DNA of 49,091 nucleotides from positions 1 to 49,091 of the forward strand of contig NZ_AVCH01000021.1 of NCBI RefSeq assembly GCF_000747075.1, read 5' to 3'. A program made the position numbers and the translations under genes. How positions within the stretch are numbered: position 1 is the first letter of the stretch; each line of letters starts with the position of its first letter. This stretch comes from Arenimonas malthae CC-JY-1. Lineage in GTDB: Bacteria; Pseudomonadota; Gammaproteobacteria; Xanthomonadales; Xanthomonadaceae. Positions 18,552 through 30,739 of this stretch are shown piece by piece. The notes beneath the pieces are model-generated. The model saw nothing but the letters and a program-made list of their open reading frames with translations, searched no databases and was not told the origin of the DNA.

Positions 18552-20087
18552 ATGCAATCCTCCTGGCCCCTGTTGAGCGTCCTGGTCTGGCTGCCGATCC
18601 TCGGCGGCCTGGCCACGCTGGCCTTCGGCGACGCGCGTTCGAACCAGGCGAAGGTGTTCGCCCTGCTGGTGGCGGTGGCTACCCTGGCGCTGAGCGTGCT
18701 GCTGTTCGCCGGCCACGACTACGCCTCCCCGGCGATGCGCTTCGTCGAGGACCGCGCCTGGATCCCCAGCTTCGAAATCCGCTACCACCTGGGCGTGGAC
18801 GGCCTGTCGATCGCGCTCATCGCGCTGACGACGCTGACCACCGTGCTGGTGCTGGTGGGCTCCTGGACATCGGTCGATCGCCGGGCGCACCAGTACTTCG
18901 CGGCCTTCCTGGTGCTCGAGGGCATGATGGTGGGCGTCTTCTGCGCGCTCGACGCCATCCTGTTCTACGTGTTCTTCGAGGCCATGCTGATCCCGATGTT
19001 CATCATCATCGGCGTCTGGGGCGGCCCGAAGCGCGTCTATGCCTCCCTGAAGTTCTTCCTCTACACCTTCCTCGGCTCGGTGCTGATGCTGGTGGGCCTG
19101 GTGTACCTGTACATCGTCTCGGGCGAGCGCCTCGAGGGCGGCGCCAGCTTCCAGCTGGCCGACCTCTACCAGCTCAAGCTCAGCGCCACCGAGCAGATGT
19201 GGCTGTTCTTCGCCTTCCTGGCCGCCTTCGCGGTGAAGGTGCCGATGTTCCCGGTCCACACCTGGTTGCCGGACGCGCACGTCGAGGCGCCCACCGGCGG
19301 CTCGGTGGTGCTGGCGGCCATCATGCTCAAGATCGGCGGCTACGGCTTCCTGCGCTTCACCCTGCCCATCGTGCCGGACGCGGGGCAGGAGTGGGCCTGG
19401 CTGGTGGTCGCGCTGTCGCTGGCGGCCGTGGTCTACATCGGCCTGGTGGCGCTGGTGCAGGAAGACATGAAGAAGCTGATCGCCTACTCGTCGATCGCGC
19501 ACATGGGCTTCGTGACCCTGGGCAGCTTCATCGTGTTCGCGCTGGTGCGCGAGCTGGGCAACACCGACGCCGCGCAGCTGGGCCTGCAGGGCGCGATGGT
19601 GCAGATGATCTCCCACGGCTTCGTCTCGGGCGCCATGTTCTCGTGCGTGGGCGTCGTCTACGACCGCATGCACAGCCGCATGATCCGCGACTACGGCGGC
19701 GTGGTGAACACCATGCCTTGGTTCGCCGCCTTCTTCGTGTTCTTCGCCATGGCCAATGCCGGCCTGCCGGGTACGTCGGGCTTCGTGGGCGAGTTCATGG
19801 TCATCCTGGCCGCCTTCCAGTACAACGCCTGGGTCGCCTTCGGCGCCGGCTTCACCCTGATCCTGGGCGCGGCCTACACCCTGTGGATGGTCAAGCGCGT
19901 CGTGTTTGGCGACGTCGCCAACCACCACGTCGCCGAGCTCACCGACATCAACGGCCGCGAGGCGCTGGTGCTGGGCGTGTTCGCGATCGGCACCCTGGCC
20001 CTGGGCGTATACCCCAAGCCGTTGACCGACCTCATGGAAGCACCGATCGCGCAGCTGCTGACCCAGCTCGCCGCCACCAAGCTGTAA
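18552..20087 (+). CDS. nuoM: NADH-quinone oxidoreductase subunit M
   Basis: Antiporter-like proton-pumping subunit (511 aa, about 14 TM). It has the TM5 glutamate (FFEAMLIPMFIIIG), the TM7 lysine segment (AVKVPMFPVHTWLPDAHVEA), APTGGSVVLAAIMLKIGGYG, and KKLIAYSSIAHMGFV. The ribosome site AAGGAAGCCCTG before the ATG is nearly the same as that of nuoN. Confidence 0.98.
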   Translation: MQSSWPLLSVLVWLPILGGLATLAFGDARSNQAKVFALLVAVATLALSVLLFAGHDYASPAMRFVEDRAWIPSFEIRYHLGVDGLSIALIALTTLTTVLVLVGSWTSVDRRAHQYFAAFLVLEGMMVGVFCALDAILFYVFFEAMLIPMFIIIGVWGGPKRVYASLKFFLYTFLGSVLMLVGLVYLYIVSGERLEGGASFQLADLYQLKLSATEQMWLFFAFLAAFAVKVPMFPVHTWLPDAHVEAPTGGSVVLAAIMLKIGGYGFLRFTLPIVPDAGQEWAWLVVALSLAAVVYIGLVALVQEDMKKLIAYSSIAHMGFVTLGSFIVFALVRELGNTDAAQLGLQGAMVQMISHGFVSGAMFSCVGVVYDRMHSRMIRDYGGVVNTMPWFAAFFVFFAMANAGLPGTSGFVGEFMVILAAFQYNAWVAFGAGFTLILGAAYTLWMVKRVVFGDVANHHVAELTDINGREALVLGVFAIGTLALGVYPKPLTDLMEAPIAQLLTQLAATKL

Positions 20088-20097
20088 GGAAGCCCCG

Positions 20098-21546
20098 ATG
20101 GCCCTGCCGATGCCCACCACCGCCGACCTGCTGCCGCTCGGGCCCGAGATCTTCGTCTGCGGCGCGGCCTTCGCGCTGCTGATGATCGACCTGTTCCTGT
20201 CGGACGCGCGCCGCGGCCTGACCCACTTCCTGGCCCTGTTCATCCTGGCCGCGGCGGCGGTGCTGACCATGCGCGACATGGCGATGGAGCCGGCCTTCGG
20301 CTTCGCCAATATGTTCGTGCGCGACACCGCCAGCGACGTGCTCAAGGTCGCCGTGTACCTGGTCGCCGGCGCGTCCTTCGTGTACGCCAAGCCCTACCTG
20401 CAGGACCGCGGCCTGTTCAAGGGCGAGTTCTACGCGCTCGGCCTGTTCTCGGTGCTGGGCATGATGCTGATGATCTCGGCCGGCAGCCTGCTGACGCTGT
20501 ACCTGGGTCTCGAGCTGCTGGCGCTGAGCTCCTATGGCCTGGTGGCCATGGACCGCGACAGCTCGCGATCGTCCGAGGCGGCGATGAAGTACTTCGTGCT
20601 CGGCTCGATGGCCTCGGGCCTGCTGCTGTACGGCATGTCCATGGTCTACGGCGCCACCGGCAGCCTGCAGCTGGGCGAAATCCACGCCGCGGCCGCGGCC
20701 ACCGGCGACCGCACCCTGCTGCTGTTCGGCGTGGTGTTCATGCTGGTGGGCATCGCGTTCAAGTTCGGCGCGGCGCCGTTCCATATGTGGCTGCCGGACG
20801 TCTACCACGGCGCCCCGACCGCGATCACGCTGTTCATCGGCTCGGCGCCCAAGCTGGCGGCCTTCGGCATGGCCTACCGCCTGCTCGAATCCGGCGTGGG
20901 CCCGCTCGACGCGCAGTGGCAGGACATGGTGGCCTGGCTGTCGGCGCTGTCGCTGGTGATCGGCAACCTGGTCGCGCTGGTGCAGACCAACCTCAAGCGC
21001 ATGCTGGCCTACTCGACGATCTCGCACGTGGGCTTCCTGTTCATGGGCCTGGCCCACGGCGGCCAGCTGGGTTACGGCGCGGCGATGTTCTACGCCATTT
21101 CCTATGCGGTGATGTCGGCCGCGGCCTTCGGCGCCATCATCCTGCTCTCGCGCAAGGGCCACGAGGCGGAGGAGATCTCCGACTTCCGCGGCCTGTGGGC
21201 GCGCAACCCGCTGCAGGCCATGCTGGTGCTGTTCGTCATGGCCTCGCTGGCCGGCGTGCCGCCGTTCCTGGGTTTCTGGGCAAAGCTCGAGGTGCTGCTG
21301 GCGGCGCTGGACGCGGGCCTGCTGTGGCTGGCCATCGTCGGCGTGGTGTGCGCGGTGATCGGCGCCTTCTACTACCTGAAGGTGATGAAGGCCATGTTCT
21401 TCGAGGAGCCGGAAGGCGAGGGCCCGCGGGTCCACCCGGACCGCCACCTGCGCCTGCTGTTCGCGGTCAATGCGGTCGCGCTGCTGGTGCTGGGCCTGTT
21501 CGCCGACACCATCCTGCACTGGTGCGGGCTGGCCTTCCCGGTCTGA
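20098..21546 (+). CDS. nuoN: NADH-quinone oxidoreductase subunit N
   Basis: Antiporter-like proton-pumping subunit (482 aa), last gene of the 14-gene operon. It shows LELLALSSYGLVAMDRD (TM5 glutamate), KFGAAPFHMWLPDVYHGAP, and KRMLAYSTISHVGFL. AAGGAAGCCCCG precedes the ATG. No intrinsic terminator was found between its stop and the tRNA-fMet promoter 21 bases further on. Confidence 0.98.
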   Translation: MALPMPTTADLLPLGPEIFVCGAAFALLMIDLFLSDARRGLTHFLALFILAAAAVLTMRDMAMEPAFGFANMFVRDTASDVLKVAVYLVAGASFVYAKPYLQDRGLFKGEFYALGLFSVLGMMLMISAGSLLTLYLGLELLALSSYGLVAMDRDSSRSSEAAMKYFVLGSMASGLLLYGMSMVYGATGSLQLGEIHAAAAATGDRTLLLFGVVFMLVGIAFKFGAAPFHMWLPDVYHGAPTAITLFIGSAPKLAAFGMAYRLLESGVGPLDAQWQDMVAWLSALSLVIGNLVALVQTNLKRMLAYSTISHVGFLFMGLAHGGQLGYGAAMFYAISYAVMSAAAFGAIILLSRKGHEAEEISDFRGLWARNPLQAMLVLFVMASLAGVPPFLGFWAKLEVLLAALDAGLLWLAIVGVVCAVIGAFYYLKVMKAMFFEEPEGEGPRVHPDRHLRLLFAVNAVALLVLGLFADTILHWCGLAFPV

Positions 21547-21567
21547 GGCGCTGGTTGAACGCCGGGC

Positions 21568-21597
21568 TTGCGCTGGAAACCGCGACGCCCCTATAAT
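21568..21597 (+). promoter_or_regulatory. Sigma-70 promoter of tRNA-fMet / rimP-nusA-infB operon
   Basis: TTGCGC (21568-21573), an 18-base spacer and a perfect TATAAT (21592-21597), followed 13 bases later by the tRNA 5' end. This is the best sigma-70 promoter in the window and it is expected here because initiator tRNA leads this operon in E. coli too. Confidence 0.82.
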
Positions 21598-21610
21598 GCG
21601 CGTCTACTGC

Positions 21611-21687
21611 TGCGGGGTGGAGCAGTCTGGCAGCTCGTCGGGCTCATAACCCGAAGGTCGCAGGTTCAAATCCTGCCCCCGCTACCA
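21611..21687 (+). tRNA. Initiator tRNA-fMet (anticodon CAT)
   Basis: A 77-nt tRNA with encoded CCA at 21685-21687 and anticodon CAT at 21645-21647. The anticodon stem has the three consecutive G-C pairs (TCGGG/CCCGA) that mark initiators. Position 1 is T and position 72 is T, so the first acceptor pair is mismatched, the other initiator hallmark (C1/A72 in E. coli). The remaining acceptor pairs GCGGGG/CCCCGC are perfect. It is equivalent by position to E. coli metY. Confidence 0.97.
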
Positions 21688-21724
21688 GTTTCTGGCGATG
21701 TCTTCCGAAAGGAATCACCGCTCA

Positions 21725-21768
21725 GGCTTTTTCCCTCGGGCCGGCCGCTTGGCCGGTCCCGGGAAGCC
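21725..21768 (+). other. Large stable leader hairpin between tRNA-fMet and rimP
   Basis: Core stem CCGGCC/GGCCGG (21741-21746 and 21751-21756) with loop GCTT, extended by GGG/CCC around a bulged T and by TTCCC (21731-21735) paired with GGGAA (21761-21765), then GGC/GCC further out. It is followed by A/C-rich sequence, not a T-run, so it is not itself a terminator. It may act in processing of the tRNA-mRNA transcript. Confidence 0.6.
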
Positions 21769-21786
21769 GGAACCTGGATGTACCGG

Positions 21787-21810
21787 AAAAGGGCCTTACG
21801 GCCCTTTTTT
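21787..21810 (+). terminator. Rho-independent terminator/attenuator upstream of rimP
   Basis: Stem AAAAGGGCC (21787-21795), loop TTAC, GGCCCTTTT, with a run of six T (21805-21810). It separates tRNA-fMet from rimP, 43 bases before the rimP ATG. With no good second promoter visible after it, it probably works as an attenuator of the rimP-nusA-infB operon, as described for the metY-rimP leader of E. coli. Confidence 0.78.
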
Positions 21811-21853
21811 GTTTTCGAAATTCAAGAAACGCAGAGGCAGCAGGACCGACCCG

Positions 21854-22384
21854 ATGACCGGCAAGGCGACTGAAATCAGCGAACTGCTCGCGCCCACCGT
21901 GGCCGCGCTCGGGCTCGAGCTGCTGGGCGTGGAATTCGCGCCCACCGGCAACAGCGCCTTGCTGCGCATCTACATCGATGCGCCCGGGCGCCACGTCGCG
22001 ATCGAGGACTGCGAGGCCGTCAGCCGCGAAGTTTCGGCCGTGCTCGACGTGGAGGACCCGATCACCTCGGCCTACACGCTGGAAGTGTCGTCGCCGGGCA
22101 TCGACCGCCCGCTGTTCACGCCGGCGCAGTTCGCGCGCTTCGTGGGCGAGCAGGCCAAGCTCACGCTGCGCCTGGCGCAGGACGGTCGCCGCCGCTTCAT
22201 CGCCCGCATCACCGGCGTCGAAGGCGACGTGGTGCTGCTGTCGCACGAGGCCGGCGACATGCGCGTGAAGCACGACAACATCGAGAAGGCGCGCCTGGTC
22301 CCCGACCTGGTCGCCCTGGGCCTCGCGGCCCAACCCAAGCCCACCGGCCCGCGCGGCAAGCGCAAGGCCGACAAAGAATCCTGA
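21854..22384 (+). CDS. rimP: Ribosome maturation factor RimP
   Basis: 30S assembly factor (176 aa). It has the family N-terminal domain (LGLELLGVEFAPTGNSALLRIYID), EDCEAVSREVSAVLDVEDPI, and the signature YTLEVSSPGIDRPL, then a C-terminal SH3-like beta domain and a basic tail. I chose ATG 21854 with AGCAGGA upstream; the frame is open back to 21698, but that would place the terminator hairpin inside the coding sequence and add residues not found in the family. Confidence 0.96.
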   Translation: MTGKATEISELLAPTVAALGLELLGVEFAPTGNSALLRIYIDAPGRHVAIEDCEAVSREVSAVLDVEDPITSAYTLEVSSPGIDRPLFTPAQFARFVGEQAKLTLRLAQDGRRRFIARITGVEGDVVLLSHEAGDMRVKHDNIEKARLVPDLVALGLAAQPKPTGPRGKRKADKES

Positions 22385-22426
22385 TTACACCTGAGGCGCC
22401 CGACGCCTTTCACGGAGCTGGAAGAG

Positions 22427-23914
22427 ATGAGCAAGGAACTGTTGCTGGTGATGGAAGCGGTCGCCAACGAAAAGGGCGTGCCGCGCGGCGTGATCATCGA
22501 GGCGATGGAGGCCGCGCTGGCGTCCGCCGCCAAGAAGCGCTACCACGAGCAGGACGTCGCCATGCGCGTCTCGATCAACCCCAAGGACGGCAGCTACGAG
22601 ACCTTCCGCCGCTGGGAAGTGGTGGCCGACGACGTGGTGATGGAATCGCCGGACCGCCAGATCCGCATGATGGACGTGGTGGACGACAAGCCGGACGCCC
22701 AGGTCGGTGACTTCGTCGAGGAGCAGGTCGAGAACGCCGAGTTCGGCCGCATCGCCGCCCAGGCCGCCAAGCAGGTCATCGTGCAGCGCGTTCGCGAAGC
22801 CGAGCGCGCGCAGGTGATCGACGCCTGGCGCGACCGCATCGGCGAGCTGGTGAACGGCATCGTCAAGCGCGTCGAGCGCGGCAACGTCTACGTCGACCTC
22901 GGCGGCAACGCCGAAGCCCTGATCCCGAAGGACAAGGCCATCCCGCGCGACGTGCTGCGCCCGGGCGACCGCGTCCGCGGCTACCTGCTGGACGTGCGCG
23001 CCGAGACCCGCGGCCCGCAGCTGTTCATCAGCCGCACCGCGCCGGAATTCATGATCGAGCTGTTCAAGCTCGAGGTGCCGGAAGTCGGCCAGGGCCTGGT
23101 CGAGATCAAGGCCGCCGCCCGCGACCCGGGCGACCGCGCCAAGATCGCCGTGCTCGCGCACGACCACCGCACCGATCCCATCGGCGCCTGCATCGGCATG
23201 CGCGGTTCGCGCGTGCAGGCCGTGAGCAACGAGCTCAACGGCGAGCGCATCGACATCGTGCTGTGGTCGGACAACCCGGCCCAGTTCGTCATCAACGCCA
23301 TGGCCCCGGCCGAAGTGCAGTCGATCATCGTCGACGAAGAGAAGCGCTCGATGGACCTCGCGGTCGCCGAGGACAAGCTGGCCCAGGCCATCGGCAAGGG
23401 CGGCCAGAACGTGCGCCTCGCCAGCCGCCTGACCGGCTGGCAGCTCAACGTCATGACCCAGGACCAGGTCACCGCCAAGTCCGAGTCCGAGCAGGCCACC
23501 GCCCGCCAGCTGTTCATGGACAAGCTGGAAGTGGACGAGGAGATCGCCGGCATCCTGGTCGCCGAGGGTTTCAGCACGGTCGAGGAAATCGCCTACGTGC
23601 CGGCCGCCGAGCTGCTGGCCGTCGAGGGCTTCGACGAGGACATCGTCGAGGAGCTGCGCGCCCGCGCCCGCGACGCGCTGCTCACCGAGGCCCTGCAGGT
23701 CGAGGAGGAGATCGAGGAGCACAAGCCGGCCGACGACCTGCTGTCGCTCGACGGCATGGACGAGGCCACCGCCTACGCCCTGGCCGCGCGCGGCGTCGCC
23801 ACCCGCGACGACCTGGCCGAGCTCGCCACCGACGAGATCACCGACATCGAAGGCATGGACGAGGAGCGCGCCGCGAAGCTGATCATGGCTGCCCGCGCGC
23901 ACTGGTTCGAGTAA
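22427..23914 (+). CDS. nusA: Transcription termination/antitermination factor NusA
   Basis: RNA-polymerase-binding factor (495 aa) for pausing, termination and antitermination. Order of domains: N-terminal RNAP-binding domain (1-130), S1 domain (about 135-200, GELVNGIVKRVERGNVYVDLG), KH1 (GACIGMRGSRVQAV), KH2 (AQAIGKGGQNVRLA), then two acidic helix-hairpin-helix repeats (about 365-425 and 440-495) as in proteobacterial NusA. GGAGCTGGAAGAG precedes the ATG. It is the second gene of the operon and a candidate to act on its own leader terminator. Confidence 0.98.
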   Translation: MSKELLLVMEAVANEKGVPRGVIIEAMEAALASAAKKRYHEQDVAMRVSINPKDGSYETFRRWEVVADDVVMESPDRQIRMMDVVDDKPDAQVGDFVEEQVENAEFGRIAAQAAKQVIVQRVREAERAQVIDAWRDRIGELVNGIVKRVERGNVYVDLGGNAEALIPKDKAIPRDVLRPGDRVRGYLLDVRAETRGPQLFISRTAPEFMIELFKLEVPEVGQGLVEIKAAARDPGDRAKIAVLAHDHRTDPIGACIGMRGSRVQAVSNELNGERIDIVLWSDNPAQFVINAMAPAEVQSIIVDEEKRSMDLAVAEDKLAQAIGKGGQNVRLASRLTGWQLNVMTQDQVTAKSESEQATARQLFMDKLEVDEEIAGILVAEGFSTVEEIAYVPAAELLAVEGFDEDIVEELRARARDALLTEALQVEEEIEEHKPADDLLSLDGMDEATAYALAARGVATRDDLAELATDEITDIEGMDEERAAKLIMAARAHWFE

Positions 23915-23949
23915 CACGGCCGACACCCGCAAGCCCCGAGTTACACCAT

Positions 23950-23966
23950 TGCGCGCCAGGCGCGCA
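23950..23966 (+). other. Intercistronic hairpin between nusA and infB
   Basis: TGCGCG and CGCGCA arms around CCAGG, with no T-run after it. It falls 24 bases before the infB start in the 75-base gap. It may affect mRNA stability or infB translation; no more can be said. Confidence 0.4.
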
Positions 23967-23989
23967 GGACACCAAGGAATCACCACCAC

Positions 23990-26668
<2,679 letters not shown>

Positions 26669-26683
26669 GGCGGGCGCGACGCC

Positions 26684-27046
26684 ATGGCGACCAAGAGCTT
26701 CTACCGCACCGACCGGGTCTCGGCGCAGCTGCGCCGGGACCTCGGCCAGATCGTCCACGAGGCCGTGCGCGAGCACGGCCTGCCGTCGGTCTCCGTGTCC
26801 GACGTCGAGGTGACGCGCGACCTGGCCCACGCCAAGGTCTTCGTCACCGCGCTGCTGGCCGAGCAGGGCCCGGTGGCCGTGAAGGCGCTCAAGGAGCTGG
26901 CGCCCGAGCTGCGCTACCGCCTCGGCCAGGCCGTGCGCATGCGCCACGTGCCCGAGCTGCATTTCCACTACGACGATTCGGTGGACAAGGGCGAGCGCAT
27001 CGAGAAACTGCTGCGCGAGAACCCGCCCGCTCCCGCCGAAGACTGA
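26684..27046 (+). CDS. rbfA: 30S ribosome-binding factor RbfA
   Basis: Cold-shock 16S rRNA maturation factor (120 aa). It has the KH-like fold with [38 protein letters not shown] and the C-terminal [22 protein letters not shown] segment. It starts 15 bases after infB and ends 10 bases before truB. Confidence 0.96.
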   Translation: MATKSFYRTDRVSAQLRRDLGQIVHEAVREHGLPSVSVSDVEVTRDLAHAKVFVTALLAEQGPVAVKALKELAPELRYRLGQAVRMRHVPELHFHYDDSVDKGERIEKLLRENPPAPAED

Positions 27047-27056
27047 GGCCCCGCCC

Positions 27057-27977
27057 GTGGGCCGCACCGTCTTCCGACCGCTCGACGGCATCCTGCTGCT
27101 CGACAAGCCCGCCGGCCTGAGCTCCAACCAGGCCCTGCAGCGCGTGCGCCACCTCTACCGCGCCGAGAAGGGCGGCCACACCGGCGCGCTCGACCCCCTG
27201 GCCACCGGCCTGCTGCCCCTGTGTTTCGGCGAAGCCACCAAGATCGCCGGCCTGCTGCTGGGCGGCCGCAAGGCCTACGAGGCCGAGGTGGTGCTGGGCG
27301 TGGTCACCGACACCGACGACGCCGACGGCCAGGTGCTGCGTGAACGCCCCGTTCCGGCGCTCGACCGGGCCCGGGTGGAGGCGGCGCTGGCGCCGTTCCT
27401 GGGCCGCATCCGCCAGCGACCGCCGATCTATTCCGCGCTCAAGCAGGGAGGCGAACCGCTGTACGCCAAGGCCCGGCGCGGCGAAGCCATCGAGGTGCCC
27501 GAGCGCGAGGTGGACATCGAAGCCATCGAACTGCGCTCCCTGGACGGCGACCGCCTGCGGCTGGCCGTCACCTGCGGCTCCGGCACCTACATCCGCAGCC
27601 TGGCCCGCGACCTGGGCGAGGCCCTGGGCTGCGGCGGCCATATTTCGGTGCTGCGGCGCACCTGGGTCGAGCCCTTCACGGCCCCGCGCATGGTTACCCT
27701 GGACGCGCTCCAGGCCCTGGCCGGGCAGGGCGGCGAGCCCGCGCTGGATGCCCTGCTGCTGCCCGTCGAGGCCGGCCTGGCGCACTTCCCGGCCGTGGCG
27801 CTGGACCCGGCGCAGGCGCGCCGGATCGCCCAGGGCCAGCCCGTGCCCGTCGCAGGCCCGCCCGAGACCGAGCTCAACCTCACGGACCTGAACGGCCGGA
27901 GCCTGGGCCTGGGAAGGCGCGGGGAGGACGGCCAGGTGTGGCCGAAACGCCTGTTCCGCTGGGCGGCCCACGCATAA
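27057..27977 (+). CDS. truB: tRNA pseudouridine(55) synthase TruB
   Basis: Makes pseudouridine 55 in the T-arm of tRNAs (306 aa). It has [18 protein letters not shown], the catalytic motif [15 protein letters not shown] with Asp46, the [17 protein letters not shown] strand and the [18 protein letters not shown] motif, then a C-terminal PUA-like domain (about 240-300). The start is GTG 27057; no alternative Met precedes the conserved core. It ends 138 bases before rpsO. Confidence 0.97.
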   Translation: MGRTVFRPLDGILLLDKPAGLSSNQALQRVRHLYRAEKGGHTGALDPLATGLLPLCFGEATKIAGLLLGGRKAYEAEVVLGVVTDTDDADGQVLRERPVPALDRARVEAALAPFLGRIRQRPPIYSALKQGGEPLYAKARRGEAIEVPEREVDIEAIELRSLDGDRLRLAVTCGSGTYIRSLARDLGEALGCGGHISVLRRTWVEPFTAPRMVTLDALQALAGQGGEPALDALLLPVEAGLAHFPAVALDPAQARRIAQGQPVPVAGPPETELNLTDLNGRSLGLGRRGEDGQVWPKRLFRWAAHA

Positions 27978-27981
27978 AGCC

Positions 27982-28010
27982 TTGTTCCGCAAGGCCCGCT
28001 CCGTTAAACT
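27982..28010 (+). promoter_or_regulatory. Candidate sigma-70 promoter for rpsO
   Basis: TTGTTC (27982-27987), a 17-base spacer and TAAACT (28005-28010), 5 bases after the truB stop. A separate rpsO promoter is known in E. coli at the same place. It would give a leader of about 100 bases. Confidence 0.6.
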
Positions 28011-28062
28011 TTCGCGGCAATTTTCCGTTGTATTCCCCAACCGGCGGGCCAATGCGGTGCGT

Positions 28063-28079
28063 CGTCGCCTCTGGCGGCG
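28063..28079 (+). other. rpsO leader hairpin, candidate S15 control site
   Basis: CGTCGCC and GGCGGCG form a 7-bp stem with one G-U pair around TCT, 36 bases before the rpsO ATG. S15 represses its own translation through structured leaders in several bacterial groups, with structures that differ between groups, so this is only a candidate. Confidence 0.3.
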
Positions 28080-28115
28080 TTCCTGCGGGCTGCGCATCAC
28101 CATAGAGAAGAAACC

Positions 28116-28376
28116 ATGTCCATCGATTCCGCCAAGATCATCGAAGAGTTCAAGCGCACGCCGAACGACACCGGCTCCCCGGAAGTCCAGGTCGCGCTGC
28201 TCTCCGCCCGCATCGACCAGCTGACCGACCACTTCAAGGCCCACAAGCAGGACCACCACTCCCGCCGCGGCCTGCTCAAGATGGTCAACCAGCGCCGCAG
28301 CCTGCTGGGCTACCTGAAGAAGAAAGACGCCGCGCGCTACCAGACGCTCATCGAGCGCTTGGGCCTGCGCCGCTGA
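28116..28376 (+). CDS. rpsO: 30S ribosomal protein S15
   Basis: Primary 16S rRNA-binding protein (86 aa, normal length is 88-89 with Met). The signature [36 protein letters not shown] is intact, as is the basic C-terminus [30 protein letters not shown] precedes the ATG. It is followed by a strong hairpin and pnp. Confidence 0.98.
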   Translation: MSIDSAKIIEEFKRTPNDTGSPEVQVALLSARIDQLTDHFKAHKQDHHSRRGLLKMVNQRRSLLGYLKKKDAARYQTLIERLGLRR

Positions 28377-28389
28377 GCAACGCTAGACC

Positions 28390-28421
28390 CACACGGCGCA
28401 GAAATGCGCCGTGTGCATTTT
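28390..28421 (+). terminator. rpsO-pnp hairpin (attenuator or RNase III site)
   Basis: Perfect 11-bp stem: CACACGGCGCA (28390-28400), tetraloop GAAA, TGCGCCGTGTG (28405-28415), then CATTTT. The T-run is short and interrupted, so it may be a partial terminator. In E. coli the rpsO-pnp gap has a terminator and an RNase III-cleaved stem used in pnp autocontrol; this hairpin could do either. Confidence 0.68.
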
Positions 28422-28497
28422 GGGATTCCCAGAATGCGCCAACCGCGGGGCAGGGTGCCCCCCGGGAATGAATCCAGAGACAAAGGAAGCGATAAAC

Positions 28498-30594
<2,097 letters not shown>

Positions 30595-30620
30595 GCCTTC
30601 GCTTCCTTCGCGTGACACGG

Positions 30621-30645
30621 AAAAGCGGGCTTCGGCCCGCTTTTT
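30621..30645 (+). terminator. Rho-independent terminator after pnp
   Basis: AAAAGCGGGC (30621-30630), loop TTCG, GCCCGCTTTTT. It has a 10-bp stem including the A/T pairs and a T-run. It marks the end of the superoperon. Confidence 0.92.
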
Positions 30646-30658
30646 CTTTGTGCGTGTC

Positions 30659-30700
30659 CTGAAATTCAGGGGTGACAGCGTCGCCTGGCGTCGCTAGGGT
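30659..30700 (+). promoter_or_regulatory. Shared upstream element, copy 1 (before the first secreted paralogue)
   Basis: CTGAAA at 30659-30664 and a direct repeat GTCGC at 30680-30684 and 30690-30694, ten bases apart, the second running into TAGGGT (30695-30700). The same blocks occur at the same spacing at 37219-37260 before the third paralogue. TAGGGT could be a -10 with GTGACA (30672-30677) as a -35 at 17 bases in this copy only. It ends 39 bases before the ATG. Confidence 0.55.
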
Positions 30701-30739
30701 TCAGGAGTGGCCGGTTCTCGGCGATCTAGGTGTGGGTGG

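Noticed and set aside
21698-21853. An N-terminal extension of rimP to 21698
   Set aside because: It would run through both leader hairpins and the terminator and add residues foreign to RimP.
28468-28497. ATG 28468 as the pnp start
   Set aside because: It has no ribosome site at proper spacing, and the ten extra residues are not expected; GTG 28498 has AAGGAAG before it.
30661-30694. The upstream element of the triplet as an ECF sigma promoter (GAAA with CGTC)
   Set aside because: The distance between the two blocks is about 24-25 bases, too long for the usual 15-17.
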